DNA of 64,000 nucleotides from Flavobacteriaceae bacterium (GTDB taxonomy: Bacteria > Bacteroidota > Bacteroidia > Flavobacteriales > Flavobacteriaceae): NCBI GenBank assembly GCA_013373385.1, contig JABXHX010000067.1:1-64000 (forward strand), in the 5' to 3' direction. The notes beneath the pieces were generated by a model. The model did no database searches. It was not told where the DNA came from and saw only the letters and a list, made by a program, of their open reading frames with translations. A program made the translations under genes and the position numbers. This document shows, in pieces, positions 51,354 through 59,122 of this stretch (the first letter of the stretch is position 1; every line of letters begins with the position of its first letter).

Positions 51354-51399
51354 TGTAACAATTTATAGGTTGAAATAATGTAACCCACTTATTGTTACA
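51354..51399 (+). promoter_or_regulatory. Two-tier inverted repeat in the hmgA leader
   Basis: TGTAACAAT (51354-51362) pairs perfectly with ATTGTTACA (51391-51399). Inside, GGTT pairs with AACC. A third TGTAAC lies at 51379-51384. It may be an operator with TGTAAC half-sites, or an RNA structure in the leader of the tyrosine operon. Confidence 0.55.
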
Positions 51400-51430
51400 T
51401 TAAAACATTAACAAATTAATACATTTAAAA

Positions 51431-52588
51431 ATGCCTTTTTATCATTCACTAGGAAAAATACCACCAAAGCGCCATACACAATTTAGAAAACCAAATGGCG
51501 ATTTATATTACGAGCAATTATTTGGAACTGTAGGTTTTGACGGAATGTCTACCAACAGCTACCATGAACACAGACCAACACAGGTTAAAGAAATAAAAAA
51601 CCAATATAGTGTTGCTCCAAAAGTTGCCAAAGCAAACAACATTCAATCTTATCGTTTAAGAGGATTTCAAGTAAAACCACAAAACGATTATTTAGAAAGC
51701 AGAAAAATTGTATTAACAAATTCTGATTGCCATATTGCTTTAGCTGCTCCAAGAAAATCAACCACAGAATATTTTTATAAAAACACAGATTCTGATGAAA
51801 TGATTTTTATTCATAAAGGAACTGGGAAACTAAGAACTATTTACGGTAACTTGGACTTTAAATATGGAGATTATTTGATTGTGCCAAGAGGAATTATCTA
51901 TAAGATAGATTTTGACACAGAAGATAACCGATTATTTATTGTTGAGTCTCACTCGCCAATTTACACCCCTAAACAATATCGAAATTGGTTTGGACAATTA
52001 TTGGAGCATTCTCCGTTTTGTGAACGCGATATTCGAAGACCACACGAATTAGAAACCAACAATGAAAAAGGAGAGTTTTTAATCAAGGTTAAAAAGAAAG
52101 ATGAAATTTTTGATATGGTGTATGCAACACATCCTTTTGATGTAATTGGTTATGATGGATTTAACTATCCATATGCATTATCCATTCATGACTTTGAACC
52201 AATAACTGGTAGAATTCATTTACCACCACCAATACATCAAACATTTGAAACAAACGCATTTGTAGTGTGCTCATTTGTACCAAGATTATATGATTATCAT
52301 CCAGATGCAATACCAGCACCATACAACCATAGTAATATTGATGCTGATGAAGTATTGTATTATGTCGATGGGGATTTTATGAGCAGAAATGATATTGCGC
52401 CAGGTCATATTTCTTTACATCCAGCAGGAATACCTCATGGACCACATCCAGGAGCTGCCGAAAGAAGTATTGGAGAAAAAGCTACAGAAGAACTCGCTGT
52501 AATGGTAGATACTTTTAAACCATTAGAGGTTACAGAAGAAGCTATGAAAATAGCAGACGAAGATTACTTTAAATCTTGGTTAGAATAG
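51431..52588 (+). CDS. hmgA: Homogentisate 1,2-dioxygenase
   Basis: 385 residues, the shorter bacterial type. The N-terminal MPFYHSLGKIPPKRHTQFRKPNGDLYYEQLFGTVGFDGMS, the cupin FKYGDYLIVPRGIIYKI, and HPFDVIGYDGFNYPYALSIHDFEPITGRIHLPPPIHQTFE with iron-binding His/Glu region, then SLHPAGIPHGPHPG are typical. It opens the homogentisate ring to maleylacetoacetate. First enzyme gene of the tyrosine-catabolism unit. Confidence 0.93.
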   Translation: MPFYHSLGKIPPKRHTQFRKPNGDLYYEQLFGTVGFDGMSTNSYHEHRPTQVKEIKNQYSVAPKVAKANNIQSYRLRGFQVKPQNDYLESRKIVLTNSDCHIALAAPRKSTTEYFYKNTDSDEMIFIHKGTGKLRTIYGNLDFKYGDYLIVPRGIIYKIDFDTEDNRLFIVESHSPIYTPKQYRNWFGQLLEHSPFCERDIRRPHELETNNEKGEFLIKVKKKDEIFDMVYATHPFDVIGYDGFNYPYALSIHDFEPITGRIHLPPPIHQTFETNAFVVCSFVPRLYDYHPDAIPAPYNHSNIDADEVLYYVDGDFMSRNDIAPGHISLHPAGIPHGPHPGAAERSIGEKATEELAVMVDTFKPLEVTEEAMKIADEDYFKSWLE

Positions 52589-52597
52589 CAATTAGTT

Positions 52598-52619
52598 AAT
52601 TTGAAAATTAGGAAATGAG
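52598..52619 (+). repeat. Left inverted repeat of the four-helix-bundle cassette
   Basis: The 22-bp stretch begins AATTTGAAAATTAG and matches the reverse complement of 52994-53015 at 18 of 22 positions. It lies 9 bp behind the hmgA stop and 3 bp before the small gene. Confidence 0.65.
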
Positions 52620-52622
52620 GTA

Positions 52623-52997
52623 ATGATGATTTTTTCGAAAAGTAACAAATATCAAAACAATCCTATTTTAAAAGAAACTTTTGAATTTGCTCTTGAAATA
52701 GTTAACTATTCGGAATTACTAGAAGAAAAAAGAAAATTTGTTTTTGCTAAGCAAATTATTAGATCAGGCACATCAATAGGGGCTAATGTTAAAGAAGCAC
52801 AAAATGCAGAAAGTAAAGCAGACTTTATTCATAAAATGAAAACAGCTTTAAAAGAAGCTGATGAGACTGAATATTGGTTATTTCTTTGTGAAAATGTAGA
52901 ATCATACCCAAACCCTAATAAACTAATAAACAAACTAAACACAATTATTAAAATATTAAACAAAATTATTAGTAGCTCAAAAAAAGCAATTCGCTAA
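52623..52997 (+). CDS. Four-helix-bundle protein (23S rRNA intervening-sequence type)
   Basis: 124 residues (ATGs at 52623 and 52626 both possible). The family core is plain: FEFALEIVNYSELLEEKRKFVFAKQIIRSGTSIGANVKEAQNAESKADFIHKMKTALKEADETEYWL. Such genes are best known inside 23S rRNA intervening sequences, and in Bacteroidota also as stand-alone genes at many unrelated places. Here the gene splits hmgA from hppD and is framed by inverted repeats, so it looks like an inserted cassette. Function unknown. Confidence 0.9.
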   Translation: MMIFSKSNKYQNNPILKETFEFALEIVNYSELLEEKRKFVFAKQIIRSGTSIGANVKEAQNAESKADFIHKMKTALKEADETEYWLFLCENVESYPNPNKLINKLNTIIKILNKIISSSKKAIR

Positions 52998-53015
52998 TCT
53001 ACTAATTATCAAATT
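52994..53015 (-). repeat. Right inverted repeat of the four-helix-bundle cassette
   Basis: Ends in CTAATTATCAAATT; partner of 52598-52619. It overlaps the small gene's stop codon and ends 12 bp before the hppD start. Confidence 0.65.
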
Positions 53016-53027
53016 CGCATATTTATT

Positions 53028-54185
53028 ATGAAAGAAGTAAAATCAGTAAACTACGGTTTAGAAAAAATATTTGAAGGAGCACAAGATTTCCTTCCATTAT
53101 TAGGAACAGATTATGTAGAATTTTATGTAGGTAATGCTAAGCAATCTGCACATTTCTACAAAACAGCTTTTGGTTTTCAATCATTAGCATACAAAGGCTT
53201 AGAAACAGGATCTAGAGACTCTGTAAGTTATGTTTTAGTACAAGATAAAATTCGATTAGTCTTAACTACTCCTTTAAACAGTAAATCTCCAATTAATGAT
53301 CATATTGTAAAACATGGTGACGGTGTAAAAGTAATTGCACTATGGGTTGATGACGCAAGATCAGCATATAAAGAAACTACAAAACGTGGAGCAAAATCGT
53401 ATCTTGAACCTACCGTTGAAAAAGACGAACAAGGAGAAATTGTTAAAGCGGGAATTTATACCTATGGTGAAACTGTACATATGTTTATAGAACGCAAAAA
53501 CTATAACGGTACATTTATGCCTGGCTTTGAAAAATGGGAATCTGACTACAACCCCACTCCTGTTGGGTTAAAATACATTGACCATATGGTTGGTAATGTT
53601 GGTTGGAATCAAATGAATGTTTGGGTAAAATGGTATGAAGATGTAATGGGTTTTGAAAACTTTTTATCATTCGATGACAAACAAATTCATACAGAATACT
53701 CTGCCTTAATGAGTAAAGTAATGTCTAACGGAAATGGTAGAATTAAATTTCCTATTAATGAGCCAGCGAAAGCTGCAAAAAAATCTCAGATTGAAGAATA
53801 CTTAGATTTCTACGAAGGCTCAGGGGTTCAGCATATTGCTGTGGCAACAGATAATATTATAGAAACTGTAAGTCAACTGAAAGCGAGAGGGGTAGAATTT
53901 TTACCTCCTCCTCCACAAGCATATTATGATATGATACCTGAAAGATTAGGAGAACATAGAGATATGATGAAAGAAGATATTAAAGAACTTCAAAAATTAT
54001 CAATTCTTGTTGATGCAGATGAAGAAGGGTATTTATTACAAATATTCACAAAACCTGTAGAAGACAGACCAACTTTATTCTTTGAAATTATCCAGAGAAT
54101 GGGAGCTCGAGGATTTGGAGCTGGAAACTTTAAAGCCTTATTCGAATCAATCGAAAGAGAACAAGCAAACAGAGGAACTTTATAA
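53028..54185 (+). CDS. hppD: 4-hydroxyphenylpyruvate dioxygenase
   Basis: 385 residues with two vicinal-oxygen-chelate domains. Iron ligands are the His in YIDHMVGNV, the His in GVQHIAVATDNI and the Glu in LFFEIIQRMGARGFGAGNFKALFESIE. It converts 4-hydroxyphenylpyruvate to homogentisate, the substrate of the hmgA product. A strong terminator follows. Confidence 0.95.
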   Translation: MKEVKSVNYGLEKIFEGAQDFLPLLGTDYVEFYVGNAKQSAHFYKTAFGFQSLAYKGLETGSRDSVSYVLVQDKIRLVLTTPLNSKSPINDHIVKHGDGVKVIALWVDDARSAYKETTKRGAKSYLEPTVEKDEQGEIVKAGIYTYGETVHMFIERKNYNGTFMPGFEKWESDYNPTPVGLKYIDHMVGNVGWNQMNVWVKWYEDVMGFENFLSFDDKQIHTEYSALMSKVMSNGNGRIKFPINEPAKAAKKSQIEEYLDFYEGSGVQHIAVATDNIIETVSQLKARGVEFLPPPPQAYYDMIPERLGEHRDMMKEDIKELQKLSILVDADEEGYLLQIFTKPVEDRPTLFFEIIQRMGARGFGAGNFKALFESIEREQANRGTL

Positions 54186-54199
54186 ACTTAAAATCAAAA

Positions 54200-54233
54200 A
54201 ACAACCAAGATTAAAATCTTGGTTGTTTTTTTT
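54200..54233 (+). terminator. Intrinsic terminator
   Basis: AACAACCAAGATT (54200-54212) and its reverse complement (54215-54227), followed by a T run, between hppD and the tryptophan dioxygenase gene. Confidence 0.9.
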
Positions 54234-54241
54234 CATATACA

Positions 54242-55159
54242 ATGAGTAAAGAAGAAATTTTAAAGGCAATAGAAGAAAAATACGATAAGCTGGGTGTACC
54301 AACCGAAGCAATGTTAGAAGGTTTGCTCTGGAGTAAACCAATTACATATTGGGATTACATTCAGACAGATGCTTTGTTAGGATTACAAATTCCTAGAACC
54401 ACCCAACCAGATGAAATGGTTTTTATTATGTATCATCAAGTAAATGAATTGTTGTTTAAAATGATTCTTTGGGAAATTGACCAAGTAGCAAAGTCTAAAG
54501 AAATTTCTGCAGAAAAATTCTCAAAACATTTGATGAGAATTAGCCGCTATTTTGATATGCTTTGTAGTTCTTTTGATGTTATGGGTGATGGAATGGACGT
54601 AGAACAATATTTAAAATTCCGCAACACGCTCACACCTGCAAGTGGTTTTCAAAGTGCCCAGTACCGAAAAATTGAATTTGCTTCAACAGAACTTATCAAT
54701 TTAATAGACGCCAGGTTTAGAGACACTATCGACAGAAATTCATCATTTAAAAATGCCTATGACCATTTGTATTGGCAAGCAGCAGGAAAGAATTATTCAA
54801 CAGGTCAGAAAAGTACTTTGTTAGAATTATTTGAAAAAAAATACATGGGAGAATTTATCGACTTTATGGAAGACTACAACGAATGTAATCTCTCTAAAAA
54901 ATTTAAACAACTCCCTAAAGATGTTCAAAAAGATAAAGAACTAATCAATGCAATGCGTCATTACGATTATACTGTAAATGTAAAATGGGTCATGGCACAT
55001 TATAATGCCGCAGGGAAATACCTTGGCGGTGGTGACAAAGATCTTGAAGCAACCGGCGGTAGCAACTGGCGAAAATACATGCATCCAAAATACCAACGAA
55101 GAATATTCTTTCCTTATTTATGGTCTGAAGATGAGTTAAAAAGATGGGGAACTTTTTAA
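54242..55159 (+). CDS. Tryptophan 2,3-dioxygenase family protein
   Basis: 305 residues. Family motifs are WDYIQTDALLGLQIPRTTQPDEMVFIMYHQVNELLFKMILWEIDQ, FRNTLTPASGFQSAQYRKIE, and the C-terminal VKWVMAHYNAAGKYLGGGDKDLEATGGSNWRKYMHPKYQRRIFFP. The proximal heme ligand His and the GTGG-like substrate loop (ATGGSNW) fit a heme dioxygenase opening tryptophan to N-formylkynurenine. It follows the terminator after hppD, so it may depend on readthrough or on a promoter within the hairpin region. Confidence 0.88.
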   Translation: MSKEEILKAIEEKYDKLGVPTEAMLEGLLWSKPITYWDYIQTDALLGLQIPRTTQPDEMVFIMYHQVNELLFKMILWEIDQVAKSKEISAEKFSKHLMRISRYFDMLCSSFDVMGDGMDVEQYLKFRNTLTPASGFQSAQYRKIEFASTELINLIDARFRDTIDRNSSFKNAYDHLYWQAAGKNYSTGQKSTLLELFEKKYMGEFIDFMEDYNECNLSKKFKQLPKDVQKDKELINAMRHYDYTVNVKWVMAHYNAAGKYLGGGDKDLEATGGSNWRKYMHPKYQRRIFFPYLWSEDELKRWGTF

Positions 55160-55184
55160 AGTGCTCTAAAAATGAATCGTTTTT

Positions 55185-55199
55185 CCGTTTTTGGAACGG
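55185..55199 (+). terminator. Weak hairpin, possible terminator
   Basis: CCGTT-TTTGG-AACGG followed by CTTTTG and, 10 bp later, a T run, behind the tryptophan dioxygenase gene. Confidence 0.35.
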
Positions 55200-55232
55200 C
55201 TTTTGTCATCCTTTTTTTATAAGTTTGAAAAC

Positions 55233-56009
55233 ATGAAAAAACGAACACTTCTTTTTATAGCAATTTGTTTGACATTAAGTAGTTTCTCTCAAGAAAAAAC
55301 TACGGTCTTTAAAAAAGGCGAATGGCTACGCTTTAAAATGAGTTATAGTGGCTTTTTAAAAGCAGGGAACGCAACATTAACCGTAAAAGAAGATACATTA
55401 AACGGAAAAGAAGTGTTTCATGTTGTTGGAAAAGGATGGACAACCGGAATTATAAAATGGTTTTTTAAGGTAGATGACACCTATCAATCTTATTTTGACA
55501 AAACAACTCTTAAACCCTATCTTTTTAAACGAAACATCTATGAAGGAGGTTATAGAATTAACAGAGAGGTACAATTTAATTATACTACAAACACAGCGCT
55601 GGTAAAAGATTTTAAACTCAACACTACAAATACAGTAAGTATTGGCAACATTCAAGACATGATGTCTTCTTTCTACTATTTAAGAAACCACGACGCTTCT
55701 CAGCTAAAAGATGGTGACGAAATAGCCTTAGATATGTTTTTAGACTCACAAATTTATCCTTTTAAATTGCGCCTATTAGGAAGAGAAACCCTAAAAACAC
55801 GTTTCGGAAAAATAAAAACACTTCGCTTTAGACCACTAGTGCAAGCAGGCAGAGTTTTTAAAGAAAACGAGAGTGTTACTATTTGGATTACTGAAGACAG
55901 TAATAAAATACCTATCAAACTAGTTGCTAAACTAGCTGTGGGTTCTTTAAGGGCAGAGTTAGATGCTTATAAAGGGCTTGCAAATTCTTTTGAAATTATA
56001 TACGATTAA
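55233..56009 (+). CDS. Secreted DUF3108 protein
   Basis: The start at 55233 gives a signal peptide (MKKRTLLFIAICLTLSSFSQ); the in-frame ATG-less extension upstream is rejected. 258 residues. The DUF3108 pattern is seen: FKKGEWLRFKMSYSGFLKAGNATLTVKEDTLNGKEVFHVVGKG, the TLKPYLFKRNIYEGGY segment, and the C-terminal VTIWITEDSNKIPIKLVAKLAVGSLRAEL. Likely periplasmic, lipid- or envelope-linked beta-sandwich; role not established. Confidence 0.85.
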   Translation: MKKRTLLFIAICLTLSSFSQEKTTVFKKGEWLRFKMSYSGFLKAGNATLTVKEDTLNGKEVFHVVGKGWTTGIIKWFFKVDDTYQSYFDKTTLKPYLFKRNIYEGGYRINREVQFNYTTNTALVKDFKLNTTNTVSIGNIQDMMSSFYYLRNHDASQLKDGDEIALDMFLDSQIYPFKLRLLGRETLKTRFGKIKTLRFRPLVQAGRVFKENESVTIWITEDSNKIPIKLVAKLAVGSLRAELDAYKGLANSFEIIYD

Positions 56010-56021
56010 ATTGTATTTTTG
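55990..56021 (+). promoter_or_regulatory. Promoter before the M23 lipoprotein gene
   Basis: TTG (55990-55992), 21-bp spacer, TATTTTTG (56014-56021; exact TAnnTTTG), 30 bp before the TTG start at 56052. Confidence 0.6.
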
Positions 56022-56051
56022 CGTTGAGGTATAAGCGCAAAACAATTTCTT

Positions 56052-57332
56052 TTGAAAAAATTACTATTACTTTTAAGTATCCTTTTAATCATTGCTTCTT
56101 GTAAAGAAGACAAGCCTGTAATTATTGAAAAACTAACAATTCCGACAGAACCGACAGAAGTGTTCGAATATGGCTACAATTTAAACGACTACAAAGTAAT
56201 TAACGATACAATAGAAAAAGGAGAAAGTTTTGGAGTAATCTTAGACAGGCATCATGTAGATTACCCAATCATCAATAAAATTGCCAACAAAATTAAAGAC
56301 ACCTTTGATGTAAGAAGAGTAAGAGCTGGTAAACCTTACACCATACTTGCATCAAAAGACTCAACAGAAAAAGCGCAAGTATTTATCTATAAACACAGCA
56401 AATCACTCGCAACGGTAGTAGAATTTAACGACTCAATCATCCACAGTTATAAGTACAGAAAAAAAATAAAAACCGTAGAAAAAGAAATTGCAGGAAAAAT
56501 ATACTCAAGCTTTTCTATGACGATGGATAGCCTACACATCTACCCAACATTAACCAATGAAATTGCAGATATCTATGCTTGGACTTTAGATTTTTACAGA
56601 CTACAAAAAGGCGATACCTTTAAAATTATTTACGAAGAAAAGTTTATAGACGACACCACTTTTGTTGGCTATGGAAATGTAAAAGCCGCCGTATTTAATC
56701 ACAAAGGAAAAGATTTGTATGCCTACCGATTTATTGCAAATCCAGCTAAAGGTATCGTTGAGTATTATGATGAAGATGGCGATATGTTGCGTAGCCAGTT
56801 TTTAAAATCGCCCATAAAATTTCAATACAGAATTTCTTCTAGGTACAATTTAAGAAGAAAAATTGCATTTTATGGCAGAGTAAAAGCACATAAAGGAACC
56901 GACTTTGCAGCAAATATTGGCACACCAATTATGGCAACAGCAAGCGGAACAGTCATAGAATCTAGAAGACGTGGCGGAAATGGCAATTATGTAAAGATTA
57001 AGCACAATAATATTTACACCACGCAATACCTGCACATGAAAAAGAGAAAAGTAAAAAAAGGGCAATATGTAAAACAAGGAGATATTATTGGCTGGGTTGG
57101 TATGACTGGAAATACAAGTGGCCCTCATGTTTGCTATCGCTTTTGGAAACACGGCAGACAAGTTGATCCTTTTAAACAAAAACTACCTTCTGCAGAACCT
57201 TTAAAGAAGAGCTTAATGCCTGCCTACACAAAACATATTACTCCGTTACAGCAGCAATTAGACAATATTGATTATACAAATCAAAAAACAATAGAGCTTA
57301 CACCAATTAGCGGCATTACATTTAAAGATTAA
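56052..57332 (+). CDS. M23 peptidoglycan DD-metallopeptidase lipoprotein
   Basis: TTG start at 56052, giving a lipoprotein signal (MKKLLLLLSILLIIASC; lipobox Cys17). 426 residues. A LysM-free N-terminal region is followed by the M23 domain: RVKAHKGTDFAANIGTPIMATASGTVI, NIYTTQYLHMKKR, and TGNTSGPHVCYRFWKHGRQVDPF. In the third block the usual H-x-H is GPHVCYRF, with Cys-Tyr instead of the second His pattern (H-V-C), so activity may be altered. pgi follows 3 bp later. Confidence 0.85.
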   Translation: MKKLLLLLSILLIIASCKEDKPVIIEKLTIPTEPTEVFEYGYNLNDYKVINDTIEKGESFGVILDRHHVDYPIINKIANKIKDTFDVRRVRAGKPYTILASKDSTEKAQVFIYKHSKSLATVVEFNDSIIHSYKYRKKIKTVEKEIAGKIYSSFSMTMDSLHIYPTLTNEIADIYAWTLDFYRLQKGDTFKIIYEEKFIDDTTFVGYGNVKAAVFNHKGKDLYAYRFIANPAKGIVEYYDEDGDMLRSQFLKSPIKFQYRISSRYNLRRKIAFYGRVKAHKGTDFAANIGTPIMATASGTVIESRRRGGNGNYVKIKHNNIYTTQYLHMKKRKVKKGQYVKQGDIIGWVGMTGNTSGPHVCYRFWKHGRQVDPFKQKLPSAEPLKKSLMPAYTKHITPLQQQLDNIDYTNQKTIELTPISGITFKD

Positions 57333-57335
57333 TTT

Positions 57336-58907
57336 ATGAGCTTAAAAAATAGCAATCCAACAAAAACCAATGCTTGGAAAAACCTAACTGCACATTACAC
57401 TCAAATAAAAGAAGCACATCTAAAAGAACTGTTTAAAAATAATCCGAATAGAAAAGAAGAATTTAGCATACACTTTGATGATTTTACAGTTGATTATTCT
57501 AAAAACAGAATCACTAAAGAAACAATCGATTTACTTATTGAACTAGCCAATGAAGTTGATTTACAAGATGCTATTCACAAGTATTTTTCTGGAGACACTA
57601 TAAATACAACCGAAAATAGAGCCGTATTACACACCGCACTTAGAAATTTTTCTGAAAAGGAAATCATTGTCGATAACAAAAATATTATCCCAGAAATAAA
57701 AACAACCTTACAAAAAATAGAAAACTTTTCTGAAAAGATAATTTCTGGAAACTGGAAAGGCTATACAGGCAAAACGATAACAGATATTGTTAACATTGGT
57801 ATTGGTGGTTCTGACCTGGGTCCTGATATGGTCGTAACTGCATTGCAATACTATAAAAATCATCTAAACACCCATTTTGTTTCTAATATAGATGGAGATC
57901 ATGTTTCTGAAACGATTAAGAACTTAGATCCTGAAACCACCTTATTTGTTATCGTTTCTAAAACGTTTACCACACAAGAAACACTAACCAACGCTACCAC
58001 TATTAAAGAATGGTTTTTAAAATCTGCAACAGAAAAAGACATTGCAAAACACTTTGTAGCCGTTTCTACCAATTTAAACGCAGTAGCTGCATTTGGTATA
58101 GATACTAACAATGTTTTTCCGATGTGGAACTGGGTTGGAGGCCGATTTTCTCTTTGGAGTGCAGTAGGCTTATCTATCAGCTTATCTGTTGGCTACTCTA
58201 ATTTTATCAGCATCTTAAAGGGCGCATCAGAGATGGACAGTCATTTTAAAGAAGCTGCTTTTCATGAGAATATTCCTGTAACATTAGCACTTATTAGTAT
58301 TTGGTATAACAATTTCTTTGGCTGTGAAACAGAAGCTATTTTACCGTATTCGCAATACTTAAAAAAACTACCTGATTACTTACAACAAGCCATAATGGAA
58401 AGCAATGGAAAAAGTGTAGATAGAACTGGAAAAAGTATTGATTACCAAACTGGCACAATTATTTGGGGAAGTACAGGAACCAACATGCAACACGCTTTTA
58501 TGCAATTAATACATCAAGGCACCAAACTTATTCCGGCAGATTTTATTGGTTTTCAAGAATCGTTACATGGTTTAACAGACCATCACAAAAAATTAATGGC
58601 CAACTATGTTGCACAAATGCAAGCCTTGGCCTTTGGTAAAACTATACAAGAAGTACATTTAGATTTAAAATTTAATCAACAAACCGACAGCATTGCTACT
58701 TTAGTACCTTATAAAATTTTTGACGGTAACAGACCAAATAACTCCATTTTAATTAAAAAATTAACCCCAAACTCGCTGGGAAAACTCATTGCAATGTACG
58801 AGCATAAGCTCTTTGTTCAAGGCGTCATTTGGAATATTTTTAGTTTTGATCAGTTTGGAGTTGAATTAGGCAAAGAATTGGCAACAAAACTCCTAAAAAA
58901 ACAATAA
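57336..58907 (+). CDS. pgi: Glucose-6-phosphate isomerase
   Basis: 523 residues. Seen are [14 protein letters not shown] (sugar-phosphate loop), [18 protein letters not shown] segment, [43 protein letters not shown] and [21 protein letters not shown], which are the two PROSITE-type signatures. It interconverts glucose-6-phosphate and fructose-6-phosphate. Confidence 0.96.
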   Translation: MSLKNSNPTKTNAWKNLTAHYTQIKEAHLKELFKNNPNRKEEFSIHFDDFTVDYSKNRITKETIDLLIELANEVDLQDAIHKYFSGDTINTTENRAVLHTALRNFSEKEIIVDNKNIIPEIKTTLQKIENFSEKIISGNWKGYTGKTITDIVNIGIGGSDLGPDMVVTALQYYKNHLNTHFVSNIDGDHVSETIKNLDPETTLFVIVSKTFTTQETLTNATTIKEWFLKSATEKDIAKHFVAVSTNLNAVAAFGIDTNNVFPMWNWVGGRFSLWSAVGLSISLSVGYSNFISILKGASEMDSHFKEAAFHENIPVTLALISIWYNNFFGCETEAILPYSQYLKKLPDYLQQAIMESNGKSVDRTGKSIDYQTGTIIWGSTGTNMQHAFMQLIHQGTKLIPADFIGFQESLHGLTDHHKKLMANYVAQMQALAFGKTIQEVHLDLKFNQQTDSIATLVPYKIFDGNRPNNSILIKKLTPNSLGKLIAMYEHKLFVQGVIWNIFSFDQFGVELGKELATKLLKKQ

Positions 58908-58958
58908 TAGTTTAAGAAATATTCACGTTTTTTAAATTTAAGAAAATTTTGCTTTTTG

Positions 58959-59054
58959 TTAACAACCTTGTTAATATCTAACACCCTGTATAACAACGAA
59001 AAACACTTAATTTCTTTATTTTTGAGAATCATAATTTTTTGTTAATTCTTAACA
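58959..59054 (+). promoter_or_regulatory. Upstream region of the TonB receptor with two TTAAC palindromes
   Basis: TTAACAACCTTGTTAA (58959-58974) and TGTTAATTCTTAACA (59040-59054) are palindromes with related TTAACA half-sites; a further TTAACATT follows at 59062-59076. A -7-like TAGATTTTTG lies near 59084-59093. Regulator unknown. Confidence 0.4.
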
Positions 59055-59122
59055 TTAACTTAACATTGCAACTCTAAATAATCTAGATTTTTGCAAAGCA
59101 TTTAATAACTTAAAATTTAAAA

